From an uncultured Clostridia bacterium (GTDB lineage Bacteria; Bacillota; Clostridia; Lachnospirales; Lachnospiraceae), in NCBI GenBank assembly GCA_947304065.1, contig CAMZAI010000058.1, forward strand, positions 1-13,180: DNA of 13,180 nucleotides, given 5' to 3'. A program made the translations under genes and the position numbers. The notes under the pieces were generated by a model that saw only the letters and a program-made list of their open reading frames with translations, searched no databases and was not told the origin of the DNA. Positions 6,757 through 13,180 of this stretch are shown here, one piece after another (position 1 is the stretch's first letter; every line of letters begins with the position of its first letter).

Positions 6757-7761
6757 TTATTCTTTCTCCGGCCTTGTAAGCCCAAAATGCAGATAGCCTT
6801 CTTTTGTCACGATCCTTCCTCTGGGAGTCCTTGCGATCAGTCCGGACTGCACCAGATACGGCTCGTAGACTTCCTCCACCGTGCCTGCATCCTCTCCGAT
6901 CGTCGTGGCTACGGCTTCTATTCCGACCGGTCCTCCGTCGAACTTGTCGATCATCGTATGCAGGATCGCACGGTCAATATTGTCGAGACCGAGCCTGTCG
7001 ACCTCCATCAGGTCGAGCGCGTAATTCGCGACATCGAGAGTGATCCTTCCGTCATATTTGATCTGTGCAAAATCCCTCATTCGCTTTAAGAGGCGGTTGG
7101 CCAGACGGGGCGTTCCTCTCGAGCGTCGTGCGAGCTCCTTTGCTCCGTCGGGATCTATCGTGACTCCGAGCACCTCCGCCGACCTGTTGATGATGCACTC
7201 CAGCTCGTCTATCGTATAGAACTCAAGCCTGTGGATCACGCCGAAACGGTCTCTTAAGGGCGCCGTGAGCATTCCCGCTCTCGTAGTGGCGCCTACCAGC
7301 GTAAAATGAGGCAGGTCAAGTCTGATCGATTTTGCCGCGGCTCCTCTTCCGATAACGATATCAATGCAGAAGTCCTCCATCGCGGGATACAGCAGCTCCT
7401 CAACCTGGCGGTTCAGCCTGTGTATCTCATCGATAAAGAGAATATCGCCTTCCCTGAGATTATTCAGTATCGCGGCCATATCTCCGGCCTTCTCGATCGC
7501 GGGGCCGGCCGTGGTCTTGATATTCACTCCCATCTCGTTCGCGATGATGCCCGCGAGCGTCGTTTTGCCGAGTCCCGGAGGTCCGAAGAGAAGCACATGG
7601 TCCAGCGCTTCGCCTCTCTGCTTTGCGGCCTCTATATAGACCTTAAGATTCTCCTTGGCCTTCTTCTGTCCTATATAATCCTTCAGCAGCTGCGGTCTTA
7701 ATGTTCCCTCGATGCTGCTGTCCTCGACCGTGAACTCGGTCGTGATCATTCGTTTTGCCAT
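6757..7761 (-). CDS. ruvB: Holliday junction branch-migration ATPase RuvB
   Basis: RuvB is the hexameric AAA+ motor that, with RuvA, drives branch migration of Holliday junctions during recombination and repair. The 334-residue protein has the normal length. It shows Walker A GPPGLGKT (60-67), Walker B DEIH (111-114), sensor GATTRAG (157-163), the APLRDRFG arginine-finger region (167-174), and the C-terminal winged-helix block beginning LGLDNIDRAIL, with DGGPVGIEA and RTPRGR. The start is ATG at 7761 (MAKRMITTEF) with GGAG four bases before it; a TTG seven codons upstream has no clear ribosome binding site. It lies 72 bases after ruvA, and that gap shows no promoter. Confidence 0.97.
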   Translation of the reverse strand: MAKRMITTEFTVEDSSIEGTLRPQLLKDYIGQKKAKENLKVYIEAAKQRGEALDHVLLFGPPGLGKTTLAGIIANEMGVNIKTTAGPAIEKAGDMAAILNNLREGDILFIDEIHRLNRQVEELLYPAMEDFCIDIVIGRGAAAKSIRLDLPHFTLVGATTRAGMLTAPLRDRFGVIHRLEFYTIDELECIINRSAEVLGVTIDPDGAKELARRSRGTPRLANRLLKRMRDFAQIKYDGRITLDVANYALDLMEVDRLGLDNIDRAILHTMIDKFDGGPVGIEAVATTIGEDAGTVEEVYEPYLVQSGLIARTPRGRIVTKEGYLHFGLTRPEKE

Positions 7762-7833
7762 TTGTCTCCGTTCCGTGCCCAATTAGTTAAAGCACGCTTC
7801 CTCCGTTTTTCGTACGCCGATATCCGTGTGTCT

Positions 7834-8469
7834 TCAGATGTATTTGAGCGCCGCTTTCAGCAGCTGCTCTACGGTAGTTCCTTCCTCTGCGGGGACGCTG
7901 CGCACTGCCTTCAGTGCCTCGCTTGACGAATAACCGAGCGCTGTGAGCGCCTGTACAGCCTCGTTCTTTATCTCCGCCGTTTCATCGCTCTCGGGTGCAG
8001 CCTTGGCCGCAGCTGCATTTACGCCGAGATCCGCCGCGCTGATACCGCTGTCAAAAGTATCCTCAAGCTTAAATTTGTCCTTGAGTTCGATGATCAGCTT
8101 GCTTGCAGTCTTCGCACCGATGCCCGGAGCCTTCGCGATCGCCTTTGCATCCTCGGCGAGCACAGCAAGCATCAGGTCCCTCGTGCTCATGTGTGAAAGG
8201 ATACCGAGCGCGCCCTTGGGTCCGATGCCGCTGACCGTGATCAGGTGCTTGAACATCGCAAGCTCCTGCCTGTCCGCAAAGCCGAACAGCGCGATCCCGT
8301 CCTCCTTTACCTGCAGATACGTATAAAGCTCGACCTGAGTACCCTGCGCGCGCTCCATTGCGCACAGAACATTGTAAGGAACAAAAACCTCGTATCCTAT
8401 CCCGTTCACGTCGATCACTACCGACTGTTCATTCCTGAACAGGACATCTCCCCTGATGTATGAAATCAT
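7834..8469 (-). CDS. ruvA: Holliday junction DNA helicase subunit RuvA
   Basis: RuvA forms the tetrameric platform that binds the four-way junction and recruits RuvB. The 211-residue protein has the OB-fold domain (MISYIRGDVL, VDVNGIGYEV-like block at 19-28), two helix-hairpin-helix motifs (ITVSGIGPKGAL at 77-88 and KAPGIGAKTASKL at 113-125), an alanine-rich acidic linker (about 140-168) and the RuvB-binding domain III (about 168-211). Its ATG overlaps the stop of the zinc-ribbon gene in an ATGA arrangement, implying translational coupling. AGAGGAG lies about 13 bases upstream, a little far, which fits coupling. Confidence 0.97.
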   Translation of the reverse strand: MISYIRGDVLFRNEQSVVIDVNGIGYEVFVPYNVLCAMERAQGTQVELYTYLQVKEDGIALFGFADRQELAMFKHLITVSGIGPKGALGILSHMSTRDLMLAVLAEDAKAIAKAPGIGAKTASKLIIELKDKFKLEDTFDSGISAADLGVNAAAAKAAPESDETAEIKNEAVQALTALGYSSSEALKAVRSVPAEEGTTVEQLLKAALKYI

Positions 8470-8708
8470 AACCGTTCAAACTCTCCTCTTCCAAAATCCA
8501 GATTGCCCTCATCCACATACTTGAGGACAGTATATGTGCTGATATCCAGCGCCTCCGCCACCTGTATCGCATTGCTGTGCGGATAATGCTTCAGATACGC
8601 TCTGATCTGCTCATATCTCATTTTGTCGATATCCTTGCAGAACGGGCAGCAATATCCCGGTTTAAGGTCATAATACTGCATTCTGCAGTGCTTGCATGTG
8701 TTGATCAT
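8466..8708 (-). CDS. Small zinc-ribbon/HTH protein, YvyF (TIGR03826)-like
   Basis: This 80-residue protein joins a probable zinc ribbon (C5-x2-C8 and C21-x2-C24, with an extra C20) to a helix-turn-helix-like region (about 31-68, with AIQVAEALDISTYTVLKYVDEG) and ends in a short acidic tail. The layout is that of the YvyF family, known in Bacillota from flagellar operons; its molecular role is unclear. Here it sits between cls and ruvA, starting 6 bases after the cls stop and overlapping ruvA by 4 bases. The ATG at 8708 has a GTGAGG about 11 bases upstream. It may be a DNA-binding regulator or an adaptor. The family assignment is from remembered motif pattern, not a search. Confidence 0.85.
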   Translation of the reverse strand: MINTCKHCRMQYYDLKPGYCCPFCKDIDKMRYEQIRAYLKHYPHSNAIQVAEALDISTYTVLKYVDEGNLDFGRGEFERL

Positions 8709-8714
8709 AGTCCG

Positions 8715-10277
8715 TCATACCTCACTCGCAAACAGGTTCAAAAACCACTGAAGAAGCTTATCCCATTTCGACCGCTTCTTCCACTCCTCATAACTTATCT
8801 CACGGCTGCATTCGAAGGTACGAAGGAAATCCTCCTCCGCTTCTTCGATGAACTCGCGGTCCCACACGAGCGCACCGCATTCATAATGCAGGAAAAGGCT
8901 CCTGTAATCAAGATTTATGGTTCCTATTATGCCGCAGTCACGCGTGATAAAATTCTTGATATGTATAAAGCCGGGCGTGTACTCATAGATCCTGACTCCG
9001 CCCTCCAGCAGCCTTCCGTAGTTATACTTTGTCAGAAGATTAACCATCTTCTTGTCCGGTATTCCGGGCGTCACGATCCTTACGTCAATGCCCGATTTCG
9101 CCGCCCTGATGAGCGTATCCCCGAGACTGTCCTCGATCACGAGATAAGGCGTCGAGATATAGAGAAAATCGTTCGCACCCGCACAGAAAGCCGTGACCGT
9201 ATCGTAGATGGGATTCTCGGGATTATTCTCGGGCCCGTCGGAAATGATCTGGCAGTAGGAATGTTTATTGTCCACGCTGACCGTGGGCCTGTATCTGTCG
9301 ACGTCCGTTTCCATCACATGCACGATCATGTCCCACATGCCGATGAAGGTCGTCGTAAGTCCCCAGACTCCGGCTCCGACGATTCTTACGCCGCCGTCCT
9401 TCCAGTGTCCGAAACGCTCGATCGCGTTCACGTATTCGTCGGCCAGATTAAAGCCGCCGGTATAGCCTATATTGCCGTCGATCACCACGATCTTCTGATG
9501 ATTGCGGTAATTGAGATAAAGCCTGTTCAGATAGCGCGTTATGCGGTTAAACCTCGCGGTCCTGATCCCCGCTTTCTCCAGCTCGTTCCAGAACTGGTCG
9601 TCGGTCCTCAGCATAGAGCCGAAATCGTCGTACTGGATGCGGATCTCCACTCCCTTTGCCGCCTTATCGACCAAAACCGGCTTTATCCGCTGCCACAGCA
9701 CTCCGTCCGCGACGATGAAAAAGCTCATGAAAATGAATTTCTCAGCCTTCTCCAGATCCTCTATCAGTGTTTCGAAGGCGATCTCGCCCGAGTCAAAATA
9801 TCTCAGCTCATTCCCCGAAGTGATCGGGAATCCGTAATTCTGCGCCAGCCCCGCAAGTCCCCTGTATTCACGGAAATCCTCGCGGAAAGCCTCGAACACG
9901 GCCGGATCCGGCTTATTAAACGTTCTGGAATTATTAAGATAAGACAGATGCCTGCTGCGGATCTTCTTCGTGCCCTCGGGCCGTCCCCATAGCAGGTACA
10001 TGATAAGCCCCGCGATCGGAAGCACAGCGATTATGACCATCCATCCGAGCTTAAAGCTGTTGCTCGCACGGTCGTTCACGATCATCGTAACCGCGATAAT
10101 GCAGACTACGTCAACGAATATATACAGCAGCAGTCCGAATCTCGCCAGCCTGACAGCCATAAAAAACACGAGGGCGAACTGCATCAAAACAAGAACAGCC
10201 ACCACGGCTGCCCTTATCATTCCACTCAGATATGTCTTGATAAAACCCTTGCCAAACATATATTCATCATAGCTCAC
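8715..10277 (-). CDS. cls: Cardiolipin synthase (phospholipase D family)
   Basis: Cardiolipin synthase joins two phosphatidylglycerol molecules at the cytoplasmic membrane, releasing glycerol. The 520-residue protein has two or three N-terminal membrane segments (about 21-42, 47-67 and 77-97), a PLDc_N-like linker with WGRPEG, and two phospholipase D repeats. The first HKD motif is canonical (H260-Q-K262-x4-D267, then GYTGGFN). The second is altered: H439-I-K441 is followed by five residues before D447, and GTIN comes one residue earlier than usual. GTG at 10277 is the longest start (an in-frame TAA lies just upstream); ATG at 10259 is the alternative, and neither has a strong ribosome binding site. 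It heads the operon with the zinc-ribbon protein, ruvAB and aroK. Confidence 0.93.
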   Translation of the reverse strand: MSYDEYMFGKGFIKTYLSGMIRAAVVAVLVLMQFALVFFMAVRLARFGLLLYIFVDVVCIIAVTMIVNDRASNSFKLGWMVIIAVLPIAGLIMYLLWGRPEGTKKIRSRHLSYLNNSRTFNKPDPAVFEAFREDFREYRGLAGLAQNYGFPITSGNELRYFDSGEIAFETLIEDLEKAEKFIFMSFFIVADGVLWQRIKPVLVDKAAKGVEIRIQYDDFGSMLRTDDQFWNELEKAGIRTARFNRITRYLNRLYLNYRNHQKIVVIDGNIGYTGGFNLADEYVNAIERFGHWKDGGVRIVGAGVWGLTTTFIGMWDMIVHVMETDVDRYRPTVSVDNKHSYCQIISDGPENNPENPIYDTVTAFCAGANDFLYISTPYLVIEDSLGDTLIRAAKSGIDVRIVTPGIPDKKMVNLLTKYNYGRLLEGGVRIYEYTPGFIHIKNFITRDCGIIGTINLDYRSLFLHYECGALVWDREFIEEAEEDFLRTFECSREISYEEWKKRSKWDKLLQWFLNLFASEV

Positions 10278-10325
10278 GAGTACTTATAAATCAAGAGTAC
10301 GCCGCCTTTGTTTACCTTCCATAAC

Positions 10326-10354
10326 TTGCTTTTCCGCAGTAAAAGAATTACACT
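10326..10354 (+). promoter_or_regulatory. Probable promoter of the DUF218 membrane protein gene
   Basis: TTGCTT (10326-10331), a 17-base spacer and TACACT (10349-10354) resemble a sigma-A promoter in the 129-base divergent gap. Start of transcription would be near 10361. Other AT-rich hexamers nearby make the exact choice uncertain. Confidence 0.45.
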
Positions 10355-10361
10355 TTATTTT

Positions 10362-10367
10362 ATTATA
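10362..10367 (-). promoter_or_regulatory. Possible -10 element for the cls operon
   Basis: TATAAT on the minus strand lies about 85 bases before the cls start, in the divergent gap. No good -35 is seen at the right distance. It would overlap the expected start region of the opposite promoter. Confidence 0.3.
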
Positions 10368-10406
10368 TCTCTATTTCGCTCCGAAAGGAAAACACTCATA
10401 AAAAAA

Positions 10407-11846
10407 ATGATACTCCTCGCCTTGGCAATGGCCGCAGTCTGTTTCGCGTACATCCTGATCCGAGGCGACAGATACGAAGTTGATTATAAAATACCCTATA
10501 CGCTTGAAAATCCCCGCCTTGAGATCTCCGATGGGAGCGAGCATATAGAGGTCAGCAATCTCACAGTCGGCGACGGTGCGATCAGGTTCACCGTGCAGGC
10601 GGTGTCTGAAGGCATAGCTGAGGTTTCGATCTATGGAGACGATGCTTACGGGAATATGTTTATCTTTTATGTTCACAAGACCGGCTTCATCACCGAGGGT
10701 TCTCTGTTCGGCGACTGCACGGGCGGCAACATCATAATCATCATGATGACCGTATATGCAGCGATCGTGCTGGGCATCTTCATCAAAAAATACCGCAACG
10801 GTACCCGGAAAAACTATTATGACTATCACAACATTACGCTGCTCGGTATGATACTCTTCGTTTCGACTGCCATACTGAGCAATGTGTTTTTCGCCTTTAA
10901 CCGGAACGGACTTCTCGACTTCATCCGCGGTATTCTCAACGCATCCGCACTGACAGTCTTCTTCATCCCGTTCGCCATGCTGATCACACTCGGCGTACTC
11001 ATCAGCAATCTCGTGCTGATGAAAAAGGAAGGCGTAAATAAAAAGAATATCCTCGGAACCTTATTCTCATTCGGATATCTTGTTTTCCTCATCTTCCCTC
11101 TGTTCTTTGAGGGCTTCCTTCAGCTGCAGGAAGTAATCGATGTGCATAAGGAAAAGAGCTTTGCGCACTATTTCGAAATGATCGCTGTCAACTTCAGCTA
11201 TGCGGTTACCGCATACATGACCGTCATCCTTTTTGCCACGATCATCATGGGCATCAGGGCTGCGCACAGAACTCCCGCTTTTAACAAAGATTTCATACTG
11301 ATCCTTGGCTGCCGTATCCGCAGGGACGGCACTGTCACGCCTCTATTAAAGGGCAGAGCCGACGCCGCGATCCGCTTCGCAGAAAAACAGATGAACGCTT
11401 CAGGAAAAGAGTCACGTTTTGTGGCGTCCGGCGGACAAGGCTCCGACGAATCGCTGTCCGAGGCGGAGGCGATCAGGAATTATCTTCTGAGCTGCGATAT
11501 CCCCGATGCAAGGATCATCACCGAGACCAGTTCAAAGAATACTGCCGAGAACTTCAAATTCTCTTTGGAAAAGATCAAAGAGAACACGGCGGATCCCAAT
11601 CCCGGCATTGCTTTTGCCACAACAGGTTACCATGTATTCCGTTCCGGCTACATTGCCACCAAACAAGGCATTCACGCCGAGGGTATCGGTTCAAAGACCA
11701 AGTTCTATTTCTGGATCAACTCCTTCATCAGAGAGCTGATCGGAACTCTGGTATACGAGAAAAAGAAGCACCTGCTGGTAATAGCGACACTGTTCGCAGC
11801 CGTTGTGGTCATGAGCAGCATAGTATTTCTTTCAGTACTGTATTAA
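10407..11846 (+). CDS. Polytopic membrane protein with C-terminal DUF218 (YdcF/SanA-like) domain
   Basis: The 479-residue protein starts with a membrane segment (1-18), then a roughly 85-residue predicted extracytoplasmic beta-rich region (about 22-105), about five membrane segments (near 109-127, 145-165, 176-204, 217-237 and 260-282), a DUF218 domain (about 297-447) and a last membrane segment (about 455-479). DUF218 signatures are ILILGCRI, ASGGQGSDE, SEAEAIRNYL, ETSSKNTAENF and ATTGYHVFRS. SanA/ElyC relatives act in envelope integrity; the biochemical activity is not established, so a cell-wall or undecaprenyl-linked role is inference. The start is uncertain: ATG at 10407 has AAAGGA 17 bases away, while an in-frame ATA at 10398 has it 8 bases away. 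A longer in-frame reading to TTG 10308 would contain the promoter. It is divergent from cls. Confidence 0.85.
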   Translation: MILLALAMAAVCFAYILIRGDRYEVDYKIPYTLENPRLEISDGSEHIEVSNLTVGDGAIRFTVQAVSEGIAEVSIYGDDAYGNMFIFYVHKTGFITEGSLFGDCTGGNIIIIMMTVYAAIVLGIFIKKYRNGTRKNYYDYHNITLLGMILFVSTAILSNVFFAFNRNGLLDFIRGILNASALTVFFIPFAMLITLGVLISNLVLMKKEGVNKKNILGTLFSFGYLVFLIFPLFFEGFLQLQEVIDVHKEKSFAHYFEMIAVNFSYAVTAYMTVILFATIIMGIRAAHRTPAFNKDFILILGCRIRRDGTVTPLLKGRADAAIRFAEKQMNASGKESRFVASGGQGSDESLSEAEAIRNYLLSCDIPDARIITETSSKNTAENFKFSLEKIKENTADPNPGIAFATTGYHVFRSGYIATKQGIHAEGIGSKTKFYFWINSFIRELIGTLVYEKKKHLLVIATLFAAVVVMSSIVFLSVLY

Positions 11847-11911
11847 AATGCGGCCAGGCTGAACAGCTTTACAGTCAGCATTTATATCAGGCATTCACTC
11901 CGCTGAAAATG

Positions 11912-11920
11912 TGGTATACT
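11912..11920 (+). promoter_or_regulatory. Extended -10 promoter of the YprB-like gene
   Basis: TGGTATACT is an extended -10 element (TGn then TATACT) with no clear -35. The start of transcription would be near 11927 and the ATG is at 11943. The 96-base gap (11847-11942) shows no strong terminator for the gene before it. Confidence 0.6.
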
Positions 11921-11942
11921 GATTAGCAGAGGGGAAAATACT

Positions 11943-13180
11943 ATGATCATCAGACGTACACCGATAACCGAAAAACAGGATTTTATGCAGGCCGCGCGCC
12001 TTATCTGCGCCCTTTCGGCGAACGAGAACGCTGCAGACGGCGGCGAAAGCATGCTCACGAAACCGGATGACCTTCTGTTTTTTGATATCGAGACCACGGG
12101 ACTTTCAGCGGACACATCATTTCTTTACCTGATCGGCTGCCTTTATCTGGATAATGGCGAGCCGGTCCTTTCGCAGTTCTTCTCGGAAGGCATCGGTGAG
12201 GAATCGCTCCTTATCGCGGAGTTCGACAGGCTGCTTAAAGATCATCCCATCCCCGTCCATTTCAACGGTTCTACATTTGATGTCCCCTATCTTGAGAAAA
12301 AGCGGCATAAGCTCGATATTCCCAGCCCAGACATGCGCGGCGGAGGCTTTGATATTTACAGGCTCCTGAAACCTTTCAAGGCGCTGCTCGGAACGGGATC
12401 GATGTCCCAGAAGCGGCTGGAGCTGTTCTGCGGGATCGACCGCAGGGATATGTATGACGGAGGCAGACTGATCGAAGTCTATAACCGGTATATTGCCATG
12501 CGCAGGCTTGAATTCCTGCGTCAGAAAGCCGATTCCGTATATGTGGCGAACTCGGCTTCCGGTCTGACTCTTGCGGGTCCCGAAAGCTCCGGCGAACTGC
12601 TCGAGCTTCTTTTCCTGCACAATTTCGAGGATGTCCTGTATATGCCGAAGGTGGCACACCTGCTTTCCCTGCCTGCCTTCATCGGTGGCGGATACACGCT
12701 CTCTTCCTGTGAACAAACTGAAAAAGGAGAGCTCAATATCGCTCTCCTTCCCGATTTTGAAGAAACGGATTCCGCGCTCAGGGGAACGCATACATGCTAC
12801 TGCAATCCTTCCTCTTCGATCAGCCTCCGCGCCGAAGGCCAACGCTTTGTCTTTTGCATCCCCGCAGTATCTGAGGAGCTGAAGCTGTTCTATCCCGATT
12901 ACAAAAACTATTTCTATCTTCCCGCCGAAGACAGCGCTGTCCACAAGAGCGTCGGCAGCTTCGTAAACAGCTCATACCGCGTCAAATGCAAGGCGGACAA
13001 CTGTTATACGCGCCATACGCTCGAGTATCTGCCGCTCGCCGGCGAGCTGGGGAAGAACGATATTTTTCCGTTCCGCGTCTTTAAGCGCTTCTACTCCGAC
13101 AAGTTCGGGTATGTGAGTGCGGAAGAAGTGCTTGGGAATCAGGAGTTCTTGGATATATATATACAGAGGTTAGTAGTGAA
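11943..13180 (+). CDS. YprB-like DEDDh exonuclease / RNase H-fold protein (C-terminus cut by window edge)
   Basis: The visible 412 residues contain a full DnaQ-like DEDDh active site: FDIETTGL (D48, E50), HFNGSTFDVPYL (D113) and HNFEDV (H226, D230). This is the pattern of the COG3359/YprB ribonuclease-H-like family, predicted 3'-5' exonucleases acting on DNA or RNA in the cytoplasm; the natural substrate is unknown. After the nuclease part there is a region of about 180 residues rich in beta-like segments and cysteines (C256, C285, C287, C305, C349, C354) that I do not recognise. The start is ATG at 11943 with GAGGGG about 8 bases upstream. The reading frame is open to the edge, so only a short tail is likely missing if the length matches B. 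subtilis YprB (about 410 residues). Confidence 0.88.
   Translation, partial: MIIRRTPITEKQDFMQAARLICALSANENAADGGESMLTKPDDLLFFDIETTGLSADTSFLYLIGCLYLDNGEPVLSQFFSEGIGEESLLIAEFDRLLKDHPIPVHFNGSTFDVPYLEKKRHKLDIPSPDMRGGGFDIYRLLKPFKALLGTGSMSQKRLELFCGIDRRDMYDGGRLIEVYNRYIAMRRLEFLRQKADSVYVANSASGLTLAGPESSGELLELLFLHNFEDVLYMPKVAHLLSLPAFIGGGYTLSSCEQTEKGELNIALLPDFEETDSALRGTHTCYCNPSSSISLRAEGQRFVFCIPAVSEELKLFYPDYKNYFYLPAEDSAVHKSVGSFVNSSYRVKCKADNCYTRHTLEYLPLAGELGKNDIFPFRVFKRFYSDKFGYVSAEEVLGNQEFLDIYIQRLVV

Noticed and set aside
8577..9992. A 471-codon open frame on the plus strand, antisense to cls and the zinc-ribbon gene
   Set aside because: The minus-strand frame has clear phospholipase D, membrane and zinc-ribbon motifs. 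The plus-strand translation is low complexity in places, lacks family motifs, and is explained by codon bias of the real gene.
10308..10406. A 33-residue N-terminal extension of the DUF218 protein from TTG 10308
   Set aside because: The stretch is AT-rich, contains the likely promoter, and has no ribosome binding site before the TTG.
12117..12944. A 275-codon minus-strand frame opposite the YprB-like gene
   Set aside because: The plus strand encodes a complete DEDDh active site with a good ribosome binding site; the opposite frame shows no recognisable motif.

Overview
The window looks like chromosomal DNA of a Gram-positive member of the Bacillota, most likely class Clostridia and perhaps Lachnospiraceae. 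The evidence is a LacI-controlled carbohydrate ABC operon with YesL (DUF624) membrane proteins and a very long solute-binding protein, a YvyF-like zinc-ribbon protein, a Firmicutes-type cardiolipin synthase, moderate G+C genes with AT-rich intergenic DNA, and frequent GTG/TTG starts. This placement is inferred from gene families, not from a marker gene. I see no rRNA, tRNA, CRISPR array, insertion sequence or phage gene.

Region A (1-6107, minus strand) is a sugar-uptake locus. In transcription order it holds a LacI-family regulator, two YesL/DUF624 membrane proteins, a 999-residue extracellular solute-binding protein carrying two N-terminal beta-sandwich-like domains, and the start of a MalF/UgpA-type permease that runs off the left edge. 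The 189-base gap after the regulator gene has a good sigma-A promoter, a GC-rich palindrome and a near-perfect LacI-type operator with central CG. The regulator's own upstream region has another good promoter embedded in a cluster of TGCAC/GTGCA motifs. No ATPase gene is visible. The second permease and any glycosidases, if present, lie beyond position 1.

Region B (6120-10277, minus strand) is a tightly packed housekeeping operon: cardiolipin synthase (cls), a small zinc-ribbon/HTH protein, ruvA, ruvB and aroK, closed by a clear intrinsic terminator. It joins membrane phospholipid synthesis, Holliday-junction branch migration and shikimate phosphorylation. Spacing is very tight (6 bases, a 4-base ATGA overlap, 72 bases, 18 bases).

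Region C (10278-13180, plus strand) is divergent from region B. It has a polytopic membrane protein ending in a DUF218 (YdcF/SanA-like) domain, then, from its own extended -10 promoter, a YprB-like DEDDh exonuclease/RNase H-fold protein that runs off the right edge.

I found no convincing wholly new system. The most unusual points are the architecture and missing lipobox of the solute-binding protein, the regulatory DNA around the LacI gene (TGCAC cluster, duplicated operator core, atypical hinge), the altered second HKD motif of the cardiolipin synthase, and the zinc-ribbon protein coupled to ruvA.
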